Shown: piece by piece, positions 8,418 through 16,364 of the stretch
How the letters are laid out: each line of letters opens with the position of its first letter
How positions within the stretch are numbered: the stretch's first letter is position 1
Source: an uncultured Bacteroides sp.
GTDB taxonomy: Bacteria; Bacteroidota; Bacteroidia; Bacteroidales; Bacteroidaceae
Length of the DNA stretch: 64,000 nucleotides
Assembly: GCF_937912035.1 (NCBI RefSeq)
Contig: NZ_CALDPF010000034.1
Location: forward strand, 120,491 to 184,490
Direction of reading: 5' to 3'
Notes under the pieces: generated by a model
The model's database searches: none
Seen by the model: the letters and a program-made list of their open reading frames with translations, nothing else
Told to the model about the DNA's origin: nothing
Position numbers and translations under genes: made by a program

Positions 8418-9458
8418 ATGAAGAAGATTCCCATTCTTATATTAATAATTATACTGCTTGCATCTTGCAACATTAAAAACAATAACACAAGTAATGTTTC
8501 CACCATTGATAGCACGATGAAAGAGGAAAAAGAATTAAATTCTGGACTGTTTACTGAATGCTCTAAAGAGGAACAAACATCAGATGTTGAAAGTCTTGAA
8601 TTTTGGACAGCAGATATAGTTCTGCAAACAAACCGAGAACTCGTTACACTGATGAGCCCTCTTTATCAATATGTTTATGCAGATTCATTATCCAGTCTTA
8701 CTTTCGAGAAAGATTTAAAGTGGATGAATGAATACCGTAATAAACTATGTAGTTATTATAATGCAAATGAGTTGGGAACAGATACTATCTCACCTTATGC
8801 AAAAGCTGATGCAGTAATTGAAGTAAGCCGTAAATTGTGGAAACTAGATTCAGATGATTCTACAATGGGAATGAATGTAAAAAATGGAGTAGAATATACT
8901 CGTCTGGTTTTCCAACAATTTAATGAATATGCACAATTACTGGATATATGTAAAACAGAGAAGCAAAGGAAGCTATTGAAAGATGAAATGATTGCATGGT
9001 ATGAATTAGAGGAATTACTATCAAAAGCCTATACAGATTGTACTTATTTAATACGTTGGGGTGGCTCTTGTGCCAGTACTGCATCTTCTGCAGGAATTCT
9101 GAATATTTGGGAATTACATATTAATCTATATAGAAAGAATAAAAGCATATTGAAATATGACTTTAAAACACCGAACACTCAAGGAGTCTATGTGGAATAC
9201 GTTAAAAAACTGCCAGTAAACTGCTTCCTCAAAAAATTAAATGAATGCATCTTCGAAGAAGAAAACGGAGATAAATACACAGAACAATTAAGCACTACCA
9301 AGAAAGATATATATAAGCTATCTTCAAAAATCAACAATTGGATTACAGCATATCAATTATGGATAAAAGAAATGGACGAATATAACTTAGAAGATATTTC
9401 TGATAAATATTTAGGAAGAGTACTTATTGAATTATCATGCTTAATTAGTTCGATATAA
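8418..9458 (+). CDS. Lipoprotein of unknown function, paired with the nuclease gene
   Basis: A 346-residue protein starting with a lipoprotein signal: MKKIP, a hydrophobic run, and lipobox LLASC at about residues 13-17. The mature part begins with a Ser/Thr/Asn-rich linker (about 18-50) and is then mostly helical. A distinct patch near residues 195-235 combines acidic and aromatic residues with a small-residue stretch (WYELEELLSKAY, WGGSCASTASSAG). I do not recognise a domain. It follows the nuclease gene by 15 bp with no terminator between and is followed by a strong terminator, so the two are probably cotranscribed. A lipoprotein beside a cytoplasmic nuclease is unusual; the pair may simply be neighbouring cargo. 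Confidence 0.65.
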   Translation: MKKIPILILIIILLASCNIKNNNTSNVSTIDSTMKEEKELNSGLFTECSKEEQTSDVESLEFWTADIVLQTNRELVTLMSPLYQYVYADSLSSLTFEKDLKWMNEYRNKLCSYYNANELGTDTISPYAKADAVIEVSRKLWKLDSDDSTMGMNVKNGVEYTRLVFQQFNEYAQLLDICKTEKQRKLLKDEMIAWYELEELLSKAYTDCTYLIRWGGSCASTASSAGILNIWELHINLYRKNKSILKYDFKTPNTQGVYVEYVKKLPVNCFLKKLNECIFEEENGDKYTEQLSTTKKDIYKLSSKINNWITAYQLWIKEMDEYNLEDISDKYLGRVLIELSCLISSI

Positions 9459-9475
9459 CTATACAAAATAATAAC

Positions 9476-9516
9476 AAAAGCCAACCTATCCAATAAAGCG
9501 GATAAGTTGGCTTTTT
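9476..9516 (+). terminator. Terminator after the island operon
   Basis: Stem AAAAGCCAACCTATCC (9476-9491) with GGATAAGTTGGCTTTT (9500-9515), one mismatch, an 8-nt loop and a T run. It ends the nuclease-lipoprotein unit. Confidence 0.85.
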
Positions 9517-9943
9517 CAGTTCTATATAAACATCATATTAACATACAATCATATACTTAAATACTCGATATTGCAAATCAAAATAATGAATTAATCACAG
9601 GTGGATTTTTATGAAATAATTGTCTTATATAGCCATTAGATAATTTTACACCGTTATCATATAATCTACTTTAGATACTATATATGAGTGAATTTATTGG
9701 ACAGAGAAATCTACAGAAATTCAATATATGCAATATCGTATGATAGACAAAAAAGTAACTGTAATCATCATAACTATTATGATTATTCATTGCATAAGAG
9801 AGCTATATTGAGTAATTTTGTGATGCAGCAGTAAAACTGCAAAGAGATTATTAATTTATTGTTGAATTTACATTGATATTCACAAATGTGTAAACCACAA
9901 TACTAATTGAAGAAAGAAGCAGAAAAGTAATAGATAATCGAAA
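9517..9943. other. AT-rich non-coding end of the island
   Basis: No open frame longer than about 20 codons and no gene remnant that I can identify. It contains one copy of TGTGTAAACC at 9887-9896, matching the pair at 3700-3721. Confidence 0.5.
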
Positions 9944-10061
9944 GCTTCGCTAGTTCAGCAGGTTGCCTTTGAAAGTCGAGCCATAGGCGAGGCTTTTAAA
10001 GGTCTTGAGAGTAACAATACTTTTAATGTTGGGGTCTTGGGTTCGAGCCCCAAGCGGATCA
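9944..10061 (+). pseudogene. Interrupted tRNA-Lys copy
   Basis: GCTTCGCTAGTTCAGCAGGT at 9944-9963 matches the 5' part of tRNA-Lys(TTT) with two changes. The 3' part from the anticodon loop onward is identical. Between them, in place of the second half of the D arm, are about 50 extra bases that can fold into a hairpin (CCTTTGAAAG with CTTTTAAAGG, and an inner GCC/GGC). The acceptor stem would keep six of seven pairs, but the D arm cannot form normally, so this is very probably not a working lysine tRNA. It forms the right boundary of the island. Confidence 0.65.
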
Positions 10062-10063
10062 CT
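10019..10063 (+). repeat. Right attachment-site repeat (attR-like)
   Basis: Exact 45-bp copy of 3584-3628 (anticodon loop to just past the tRNA 3' end). Together the two copies delimit about 6.4 kb. Confidence 0.8.
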
Positions 10064-10069
10064 AAGAAA

Positions 10070-10103
10070 AAGCGGTTATCTAAATAAAGATAATCGCTTT
10101 TTT
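10070..10103 (+). terminator. Terminator after the right tRNA-Lys copy
   Basis: Stem AAGCGGTTATCT with AGATAATCGCTT (one G-T pair), 6-nt loop, T run. It is a diverged copy of the terminator at 3638-3670, so the repeated segment extends imperfectly beyond the 45 bp. Confidence 0.75.
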
Positions 10104-10312
10104 ATTTATATATACTACAACGTAAAAATCTGAGGGATTCTCGAATTACATATTTTTTATATATTCTATACAGAAAAATAAATCTGACTAATATACAGGT
10201 CTATAATTAAAAAGGACTATATATAGATAAAATAATCATAAATATTCACGCAATACGACTTACATATAATAAAAAATGACATACCATGAGAACATTAAAT
10301 AATTTTATTGAT

Positions 10313-10320
10313 TAAATTTG
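10313..10320 (+). promoter_or_regulatory. Candidate -7 element for nagA
   Basis: TAAATTTG at 10313-10320 fits TAnnTTTG and lies 42 nt before the nagA start. No good -33 element is visible. The rest of 10104-10362 is AT-rich and shows no gene. Confidence 0.35.
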
Positions 10321-10362
10321 CAGCATAAAAGAAAATATATAAGAAAACAATCACTTTTTATC

Positions 10363-11529
10363 ATGTTAACCCAAATAATTAATGCTCGCATTTTAACGCC
10401 ACAAGGATGGCTTAAAGATGGATCTGTAATAATCTGCGACAACAAAATTCTAGAAGTAACCAATTGCGATCTAGCAATTGTAGGTGCCAAACTGATTGAT
10501 GCAAAAGGTATGTATATTGTGCCTGGAGGAGTAGAAATTCACGCTCACGGAGGTGGAGGAAGAGACTTCATGGAAACCACCCCCGACGCATTCAGAGCCG
10601 CAATAAAGGCGCACATGCAGCACGGAACCACAAGTATATTCCCCACGCTGTCGTCGTCCACAATGCCGATGATACGCGCAGCGGCTGAAACCACAGCTAT
10701 GATGATGAAGGAGCGGAACAGCCCGGTGCTGGGGCTGCATCTGGAAGGACACTATTTCAACATGAAAATGGCAGGAGGACAAATGCCGGAGAACATAAAG
10801 AATCCGGACCCCGAGGAATACATCGGCCTGCTGGAGGAAACGGACTGCATAAAGCGATGGGACGCCGCGCCCGAGCTGCCGGGGGCGATGCAGTTTGCCA
10901 AATATATCACCTCGAAGGGGGTGCTGGCGGCGGTGGGACACACACAGGCCGAATATGAGGACATACTGACGGGATACGAGGCGGGATATACGCACGCCAC
11001 GCATTTCTATAACGCCATGCCCGGATTCCACAAGCGAAGGGAGTATAAGTACGAGGGGACGGTGGAGAGCATATACCTGATAGACGACATGACGGTGGAG
11101 GTGGTGGCCGACGGCATTCACGTGCCGCCCACTATACTGAGGCTGGTGCACAAGATTAAGGGTGTGGAGCGCACGGCCCTCATTACGGACGCCCTGGCGT
11201 GTGCGGCAAGCGACAGCACCGAGGCCTTCGACCCCCGTGTGATAATAGAGGACGGGGTGTGCAAGCTGGCGGACCGGTCGGCGCTGGCAGGAAGCATAGC
11301 CACCATGGACAGGCTGATACGCACAGCCGTGCAGAAGGCGGACATCCCGCTGGAGGACGCCGTGAGAATGGTGAGCGAGACTCCGGCGCGCATCATGGGT
11401 GTGCTGGACAGGAAGGGTACGCTGGAGAGAGGTAAGGACGCCGACATCATTGCCCTGGACAGGGAGCTGAACGTAAGGGCCGTGTGGGCCATGGGCGAGC
11501 TGGTGGAAGGCACGAACAGACTGTTTTGA
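10363..11529 (+). CDS. nagA: N-acetylglucosamine-6-phosphate deacetylase, first of two tandem copies
   Basis: The ATG at 10363 gives 388 residues, the usual NagA length; an upstream TTG-initiated extension would have no homology. NagA removes acetate from GlcNAc-6-phosphate to give glucosamine-6-phosphate in amino-sugar catabolism. Amidohydrolase features are present: HAHGGGG (His60, His62), Glu128 in LHLEGH, His193 (VGHTQAEY), His214 (THATHFYNAMPG), ADGIH and the catalytic Asp276 (LITDAL). Oddly, the usual proline after HLEG is His130 here, followed by FNMKMAGGQ; the second copy keeps HIEGPY. The first 200 bases are AT-rich while the rest is strongly GC-rich. It is followed after 24 bp by its paralogue, so the two are likely cotranscribed. 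Confidence 0.9.
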   Translation: MLTQIINARILTPQGWLKDGSVIICDNKILEVTNCDLAIVGAKLIDAKGMYIVPGGVEIHAHGGGGRDFMETTPDAFRAAIKAHMQHGTTSIFPTLSSSTMPMIRAAAETTAMMMKERNSPVLGLHLEGHYFNMKMAGGQMPENIKNPDPEEYIGLLEETDCIKRWDAAPELPGAMQFAKYITSKGVLAAVGHTQAEYEDILTGYEAGYTHATHFYNAMPGFHKRREYKYEGTVESIYLIDDMTVEVVADGIHVPPTILRLVHKIKGVERTALITDALACAASDSTEAFDPRVIIEDGVCKLADRSALAGSIATMDRLIRTAVQKADIPLEDAVRMVSETPARIMGVLDRKGTLERGKDADIIALDRELNVRAVWAMGELVEGTNRLF

Positions 11530-11553
11530 CATGAAAAGGAAAGGAGGAACAAC

Positions 11554-12717
11554 ATGCTGACACAACTTATAAACGGATGTATTCTCACCCCGCAGGGGTG
11601 GATGAAGGACGGTTCGGTGCTGATGAGCGACGGACGGATTCTGGAGGTGACGAACAGCGATCTGGCTGTGATAGGGGCCAGGGTGATAGACGTGAAGGGG
11701 ATGTACATTGTGCCGGGATTCGTGGGCATGCACATCCATGGAGGCGGCGGACACGAGTATACGGAGGCCACGGACGAGGCTTTCGCCGCGGCAACAAGGG
11801 CGCATCTGGCGCATGGGGCCACTACGGTGTTTCCCACTCTGACTTCGGCGCCTGCCGGGGTGATAGCCCGTGCGGCGGAGGTGTGCCGCAGGATGATGGC
11901 GGCGGACGGTGTGACGGGTGGTCTGCACATAGAGGGGCCGTATCTGAATCCGAAAATGGCCGGAGCGCAGTGGAAGGAGTTCCTGAAGATGCCGGACAGG
12001 GAGGAGTATGCGGCGCTGACGGACGAGGCGGGATGCATACGCCGCTGGGACATCAGTCCGGAGCTGGAAGGGGGATACGAATTCGGAAGATATGTGTCCG
12101 AAAAGGGTATCCTGGCGGCCATTACGCACACCGAGGCGGAATACGAGGAGATAAGGAAGGCGTACGAGGCGGGATTCAGGCATGCGGCGCATTTCTACAA
12201 CGCGATGCCGGGATTCCACAAGCGCAGGGAGTATAAGTACGAGGGCACGGTGGAGAGTGTGTATCTGACGGACGGCATGACGGTGGAGGTGATTGCCGAC
12301 GGAAGGCATCTGCCGGCCACTATCCTGAAGCTGGTGTATAAGCTGAAGGGGGTGGAACGCACGTGCCTGGTGACGGACGCGGTGAAGTATGCGGCGTGGA
12401 ACGGCACGGTGGACGACGAGCGCTATGTGATAGAGAACGATGTGTGCAAGCTGGCGGACCACTCGTCGCTGGCGGGAAGCCTGGCCACTATGGACACTCT
12501 GGTGCGCACCATGGTGCAGAAGGCCGGTGTGCCGCTGGAGGACGCGGTGCGAATGGCTTCGGAAACTCCGGCCAGGGTGATGGGAGTGGACGCCGCAAAG
12601 GGCTCGCTGCAGAGGGGCAAGGATGCCGACATCGTGATCCTGGACAGGGAGCTGAACGTGAGGTGCGTGTTCTCGCACGGGGTGATTGTGGAAGGTACGG
12701 ACACACTGAACCGCTGA
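11554..12717 (+). CDS. nagA: N-acetylglucosamine-6-phosphate deacetylase, second tandem copy
   Basis: A 387-residue protein closely similar to the preceding one over its whole length. Metal and catalytic residues are all present: His60/His62 (MHIHGGGG), Glu127 (LHIEGPY), His192 (THTEAEY), His213 (AAHFYNAMPG), ADGRH and Asp275 (LVTDAV). It has the family-standard proline after HIEG. The shared segments (for example HFYNAMPGFHKRREYKYEG) are nearly identical at protein and DNA level, so duplication or gene conversion is likely. GC content is high throughout, unlike most of the window. The two enzymes may differ in substrate, with this copy the more canonical. Confidence 0.92.
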   Translation: MLTQLINGCILTPQGWMKDGSVLMSDGRILEVTNSDLAVIGARVIDVKGMYIVPGFVGMHIHGGGGHEYTEATDEAFAAATRAHLAHGATTVFPTLTSAPAGVIARAAEVCRRMMAADGVTGGLHIEGPYLNPKMAGAQWKEFLKMPDREEYAALTDEAGCIRRWDISPELEGGYEFGRYVSEKGILAAITHTEAEYEEIRKAYEAGFRHAAHFYNAMPGFHKRREYKYEGTVESVYLTDGMTVEVIADGRHLPATILKLVYKLKGVERTCLVTDAVKYAAWNGTVDDERYVIENDVCKLADHSSLAGSLATMDTLVRTMVQKAGVPLEDAVRMASETPARVMGVDAAKGSLQRGKDADIVILDRELNVRCVFSHGVIVEGTDTLNR

Positions 12718-12746
12718 CACGGGGCGGACAGTGGGGATGAAAAAAC

Positions 12747-12789
12747 GGCTGTGCCGGCATGACTCGAATGTGGTCTTGCCGGCACAGCC
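12747..12789. terminator. Terminator between convergent nagA and the SusCD operon
   Basis: Perfect 13-bp stem GGCTGTGCCGGCA / TGCCGGCACAGCC with a 17-nt loop. On the minus strand it is followed by GTTTTTTC, so it fits best as terminator of the long minus-strand operon. It may also stop nagA transcription. Confidence 0.8.
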
Positions 12790-12830
12790 TGTTATTGCGG
12801 ATGCCGCACACATGCGCGTGAAGCGTGGGA

Positions 12831-13298
12831 TCAGCGGCTTCGCGAGCCCTGAAGCACTTCGTCGGGTACGGCGGCGCAGCGGGTGTAGACGGACACATCG
12901 GAGGCGTCGTCTCTGACGGTCCATTTCATGGTGTCGGAGGTCATCTCGGAAACCACGTACTCTCTCCATGGGGCGTGCGAGAAATCGTACTCGCCTGTCA
13001 GGATGTAGCCGTCGGTATCGTCCTCGGTTATGAGGTATGTGCCGGTGGATTTGTGGGAGTACATGCTCGACATGTTGTCGTACATCACGAAGGTGTGTTC
13101 CTTGCGGTCGAAGGTGATATATACGTAGCGGCCTTCTTCAATGGGCTGTCCGTTGTGCTCGGTCAGGGTCCATGTGCCGCTCAGGGTGGAGTAGTTCACT
13201 GCCTCGTATGCCACTGGCTCGTCGGCGTCTTCGCGGCACGAGGTGAAACCGGCGGCCAGCATGAGGCACAGGGCCGCGGTGCGGATAAGCTTTCTCAT
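12831..13298 (-). CDS. Small lipocalin-like lipoprotein, last gene of the SusCD operon
   Basis: The ATG at 13296-13298 gives 155 residues with a lipoprotein signal (MRKLIRTAALCLMLAAGFTSC). The mature part has a pattern common in small Bacteroides lipocalin-like lipoproteins: LSGTWTLTEHNGQPI near the start, then alternating strands (YVYITFDRKEHTFVMYD, STGTYLITEDD, YILTGEYDF, TMKWTVRD). The ligand is unknown. A longer frame open to 13976 runs through the 21-bp repeats and against the preceding gene and is rejected as the coding extent. It lies 134 bp after the DUF1573 gene, with the gap filled by tandem repeats. Confidence 0.65.
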   Translation of the reverse strand: MRKLIRTAALCLMLAAGFTSCREDADEPVAYEAVNYSTLSGTWTLTEHNGQPIEEGRYVYITFDRKEHTFVMYDNMSSMYSHKSTGTYLITEDDTDGYILTGEYDFSHAPWREYVVSEMTSDTMKWTVRDDASDVSVYTRCAAVPDEVLQGSRSR

Positions 13299-13333
13299 GT
13301 ATATGCTGTTTGTTCTCATATATGCTGTTTTTT

Positions 13334-13431
13334 TCTGATTATAGGTTTGTTTTTTCTGATTATCGGTCTGTTTCTTCCGGTTATCGGTCTGTTTCTTCTG
13401 ATTATCGGCTTGTTTCTTCCGGTTATCGGCG
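13334..13431. repeat. 21-bp tandem repeat (four copies plus a partial)
   Basis: Copies start at 13334, 13355, 13376, 13397 and 13418 (partial), on the pattern TCTGATTATCGGTCTGTTTCT with TCTGATT alternating with TCCGGTT. The block fills the gap between two operon genes. The period is a multiple of three, and on the minus strand it is open in one frame as a heptad close to QKKQTDN. Confidence 0.9.
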
Positions 13432-13432
13432 A

Positions 13433-14233
13433 TTATTCCGTTATCTCCATATCTGCCTCTATCGTCCTCTCGGAAGGACGTGTGTCGATGCCCTCGAGGA
13501 GTATCCTGAAGGTGCGCTTTCCGGAGATGCCGGAGGGGATGCGGCCGTCTGTCTGCAGTATCAGGTGTCCTTCCTCCGAGGGCTGGAGCACCTGTGGCTC
13601 GGTGCGGATGGTTATGAATCCGGGAGCGAAACCGGGGGCGGCGCTTATCTTCAGGGGCCTGCTCCCGGCATTGGCGCAGGCTATGCGCTCTGTCCTGACG
13701 GTGCCCCGGCGTATCTGACCCGCACGGAAGACCTTGGAACGCAGCTTCAGGGGGCCGCAGGTGTATCTGTAGTCTTTCCACAGCGTGGCAGAGGGTGTGA
13801 CCTCGCCGCTTACCGTGAGCACGGCTATGGGGCTGACGGACGAAAGGCTTGAATAGACAAAGGCACGGAGGAAGGTTTTGCCGGGATGTCCGAACGGATT
13901 GAAGACCAGACGCACACGGGCATCGCCACCGGGCTCTATCACAGGATTGCTGACTACGGCCTCGGTACATCCGCACGTGGTGGATATACGGGTTATGACT
14001 ACGGTGTCGCGGCTCACGTTGCGGCAGCTGAAGACGTAGCTTCGGGGGCTGTCGTCCTCCGATATGGTTCCGGCATCGGCCGAGGTACGGTCGAAACGCA
14101 GGACATCGTCGCTGCCGGAAAGCACGGAGGGGTTCATCATGGAGTCGAGCTCTCCGGTGGTGAATACTTTCTGCGGAAAGAGTGTCGCCGCCGGAAGTAT
14201 GAACATCATTGTCAGGAACAGGGCTTTTCTCAT
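13433..14233 (-). CDS. DUF1573-domain exported protein
   Basis: A 266-residue protein with a Sec signal (MRKALFLTMMFILPAATLFPQ) without a lipobox. Residues about 45-140 match DUF1573, an immunoglobulin-like ASH-type fold: FDRTSADAGTISEDD, SYVFSCRNVSRDTVVI, TTCGCTEA, EPGGDARVRLVFNP, GKTFLRAFVYSS. A second strand-rich repeat follows at about 150-262. Such proteins are usually periplasmic or surface-exposed with no known enzymatic activity. It sits 19 bp after the subtilisin-like gene in the operon. Confidence 0.75.
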   Translation of the reverse strand: MRKALFLTMMFILPAATLFPQKVFTTGELDSMMNPSVLSGSDDVLRFDRTSADAGTISEDDSPRSYVFSCRNVSRDTVVITRISTTCGCTEAVVSNPVIEPGGDARVRLVFNPFGHPGKTFLRAFVYSSLSSVSPIAVLTVSGEVTPSATLWKDYRYTCGPLKLRSKVFRAGQIRRGTVRTERIACANAGSRPLKISAAPGFAPGFITIRTEPQVLQPSEEGHLILQTDGRIPSGISGKRTFRILLEGIDTRPSERTIEADMEITE

Positions 14234-14252
14234 ATCTCGCTCCTCCGGGGGA

Positions 14253-16331
14253 TTACATCCAGCCGTTGCCGGACGTGCCGCGCACTGTTATGGTGAATTC
14301 CCGGGTGCTGCCGTCGGTAGCGGTGACGGATGCCTTTGTGGCTCCTGTGGCGGTGCCTTTCACCTGAAGGATATTGCCGCTCAGGGTGACGGAGGCGATA
14401 TTGCTGTCGGCCACATGGCATGACGCGGCGGATGTTCCTTCGCTGTAGACGGTCGATAGATCGAACGTGTATGTCTCGTCGGGCGACAGGCATACGTTAG
14501 GGATTCGCATCGGACGGGCGCCGTATTTATCGCCTTCGATATTGTCGAGCAGCATTCCGGCGTCTATCAGTCCGCCCATCATTCCTCTGTAGGCCGAAAG
14601 GTTCATCGTCATGTGAGGTGCCGATTCGCCGTAGACTGACCAGCCGTACCAGTAGGATTTTGAGCCGGTCAGGTTGTCTTCAATCGGTCTGACAGAGTTG
14701 AGAAGCATTTCCCTGAAGTCGTCGGCACGGTAGTGCTTGCGGAGTTTGGCCGCATACGAGAGGCCCAGGGCCGCCACTCCCGACACGTGAGGACAGGCCA
14801 TTGAGGTGCCTTCCATGTATCCGTACGAGCTCTGGTTGGCTGTGGGGTCCTCGCCCTCCACGGCGAAGGTCGGTATGGTGGACAGTATGAGGCCTTTTCC
14901 GTTGCGTGTGCCTTCGCCGTCGCCGCCTGGAGCGGCTATCATGTTGCGGTTTCCGCTTGGGGTTCCGTAGTTGGAATACGGCGCAGGCGTTCCGTCAGGA
15001 CCTATCGACGACACGCAGATGAAATCCTTGTAGGCTCCGGGATATGCGGCCATTGGGGCATACTCGTTGCCGGCGGCGAAGATTATCAGTCCTCCTTCTA
15101 TCACTCCGTTGGGGTCGCCGGCATAGCGCATGAAGTATTCCATTACGTCTTTCTCCAGGACACAGCTCTCGGACCACTGCTCGTCGGAAGTGAAGCCGGG
15201 AACGTAGTTGTTCATGTTGGCCAGACCGGAGTTGTAGCCCCAGCTGCACTGAAGGATGACGGCGCCGTTGTCGGCAGCGTATTTCACTGCTTTCGCCTCC
15301 ATGAGGAAAGTGGAACCTGTGGCTCCGGCAAATATCTGGAGCGACATTATCTTTACTCCTGAGTCCGGCTGGCCGTTTCCGCCGGCAATGCCGCATACTC
15401 CAGTTCCGTTGTTGTTGACTGCGGCTATGGTTCCTGCCACGTGTGTGCCGTGGCCCACATCTTCGATATTCGAGTAGGTGATGATGCCGCTGTCGGTCAC
15501 GAAATTGTATCCGTGAACGTCGCCGGCGTATCCGTTGCCGTCTCTGTCCTCGTCGCTGCCAAGTTCCTCCTGCGGATTGGTCCACATATTGGCCTTGAGG
15601 TCCTCATGACAGTACATCACGCCCTCGTCCATTACGGCCACGATTATAGAAGGATCGCCGGTGCATTTCTCCCATGCCGCCTTGCAGTTTACGTCGTATC
15701 CCGCTACAGCCTGCACGCCCGGCGCTTCACCGGGTTCCGGATTCAGTATGGTTCCGTCGTTGCTGTATCCCCACTGAAGACTGAGCTTGGGGTCGTTGAA
15801 ACTTCCGTATACTCCGGCTCTTGTCATTACGGCCGGATTTCCTGCCATGCGGGCCTTTTTCGATGTGTCGTACGAGCGCTTTATCTGGCGGTTGTACTGT
15901 ACGGTGGCCACCTCGGCCAGTCCGGACATGTCGTGAGCCACTTTCTTCAGGTCGGCATCACGGTCGAACTTCACAAGATACCACAGATGAAGGCCGCTCT
16001 CGCGTGTGCGTGTCTCGTTGCGTCTGTCCACAGGAAAGACTCTCTCAAACTTATACGCTCCGGCTATGTCCAGCACCTCGTCTACCGAAGGAATGGAAGA
16101 GCGTGACACTCCCGCACCACGGCTCAGGACACCGGCCTTGTCGAGGATATCGGCTACCTCCGGCTTGAATTTTACAAACAATTCTCCATTGACAACATCT
16201 TCCGGGACATTTACCAACGCTGAATTACCGTTGTCTCCATTGCCCGGTCCGGGGACAATCATTTCCGAATCGCCGCAAGAGAATAGCAATGACGCTGACA
16301 GAAGCGTCGAAAGTATATATTTTCTTTTCAT
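14253..16331 (-). CDS. Subtilisin-family (S8) surface lipoprotein protease
   Basis: A 692-residue lipoprotein (signal MKRKYILSTLLSASLLFSC, lipobox LFSC). Residues about 45-155 look like an N-terminal prodomain (LFVKFKPEVADIL, YLVKFDRDADLKKVA). The S8 catalytic triad is complete: Asp235 (VAVMDEGV), His297 (GHGTHVAG), Ser510 (EGTSMACPH), with the oxyanion Asn422 (FAAGNEYA). The C-terminal 100 residues are strand-rich with a Big-like repeat (NIASVTLSGNILQVKGTATGATKASVTATDG). Anchored outside the cell, it would cleave proteins, and its place behind SusC/SusD and two LRR lipoproteins suggests it feeds peptides to the SusC importer (inference). Asp-Glu-Gly replaces the more common Asp-Thr/Ser-Gly at the first catalytic position. 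The coding sequence is GC-rich. Confidence 0.92.
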   Translation of the reverse strand: MKRKYILSTLLSASLLFSCGDSEMIVPGPGNGDNGNSALVNVPEDVVNGELFVKFKPEVADILDKAGVLSRGAGVSRSSIPSVDEVLDIAGAYKFERVFPVDRRNETRTRESGLHLWYLVKFDRDADLKKVAHDMSGLAEVATVQYNRQIKRSYDTSKKARMAGNPAVMTRAGVYGSFNDPKLSLQWGYSNDGTILNPEPGEAPGVQAVAGYDVNCKAAWEKCTGDPSIIVAVMDEGVMYCHEDLKANMWTNPQEELGSDEDRDGNGYAGDVHGYNFVTDSGIITYSNIEDVGHGTHVAGTIAAVNNNGTGVCGIAGGNGQPDSGVKIMSLQIFAGATGSTFLMEAKAVKYAADNGAVILQCSWGYNSGLANMNNYVPGFTSDEQWSESCVLEKDVMEYFMRYAGDPNGVIEGGLIIFAAGNEYAPMAAYPGAYKDFICVSSIGPDGTPAPYSNYGTPSGNRNMIAAPGGDGEGTRNGKGLILSTIPTFAVEGEDPTANQSSYGYMEGTSMACPHVSGVAALGLSYAAKLRKHYRADDFREMLLNSVRPIEDNLTGSKSYWYGWSVYGESAPHMTMNLSAYRGMMGGLIDAGMLLDNIEGDKYGARPMRIPNVCLSPDETYTFDLSTVYSEGTSAASCHVADSNIASVTLSGNILQVKGTATGATKASVTATDGSTREFTITVRGTSGNGWM

Positions 16332-16364
16332 ATTTCAGTGTAAAAGTTTTTTTGATTGCTGGTA

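Noticed and set aside
10471..12969. Very long open frame (832 codons) on the minus strand opposite the nagA pair
   Set aside because: It mirrors two clear nagA genes; the product is Arg/His-rich and low in complexity, as expected of an antisense frame in GC-rich coding DNA.
13334..13431. CRISPR-like array
   Set aside because: The 21-bp units are directly adjacent with no spacers and no cas genes are near. It is a plain tandem repeat.
13299..13976. Upstream extension of the small lipoprotein frame through the tandem repeats
   Set aside because: It overlaps the DUF1573 gene in another frame and would bury the lipoprotein signal; the ATG at 13298 fits better.
14995..15585. 196-codon minus-strand frame within the subtilisin gene
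   Set aside because: Arg-rich shadow frame inside a gene with an intact catalytic triad.
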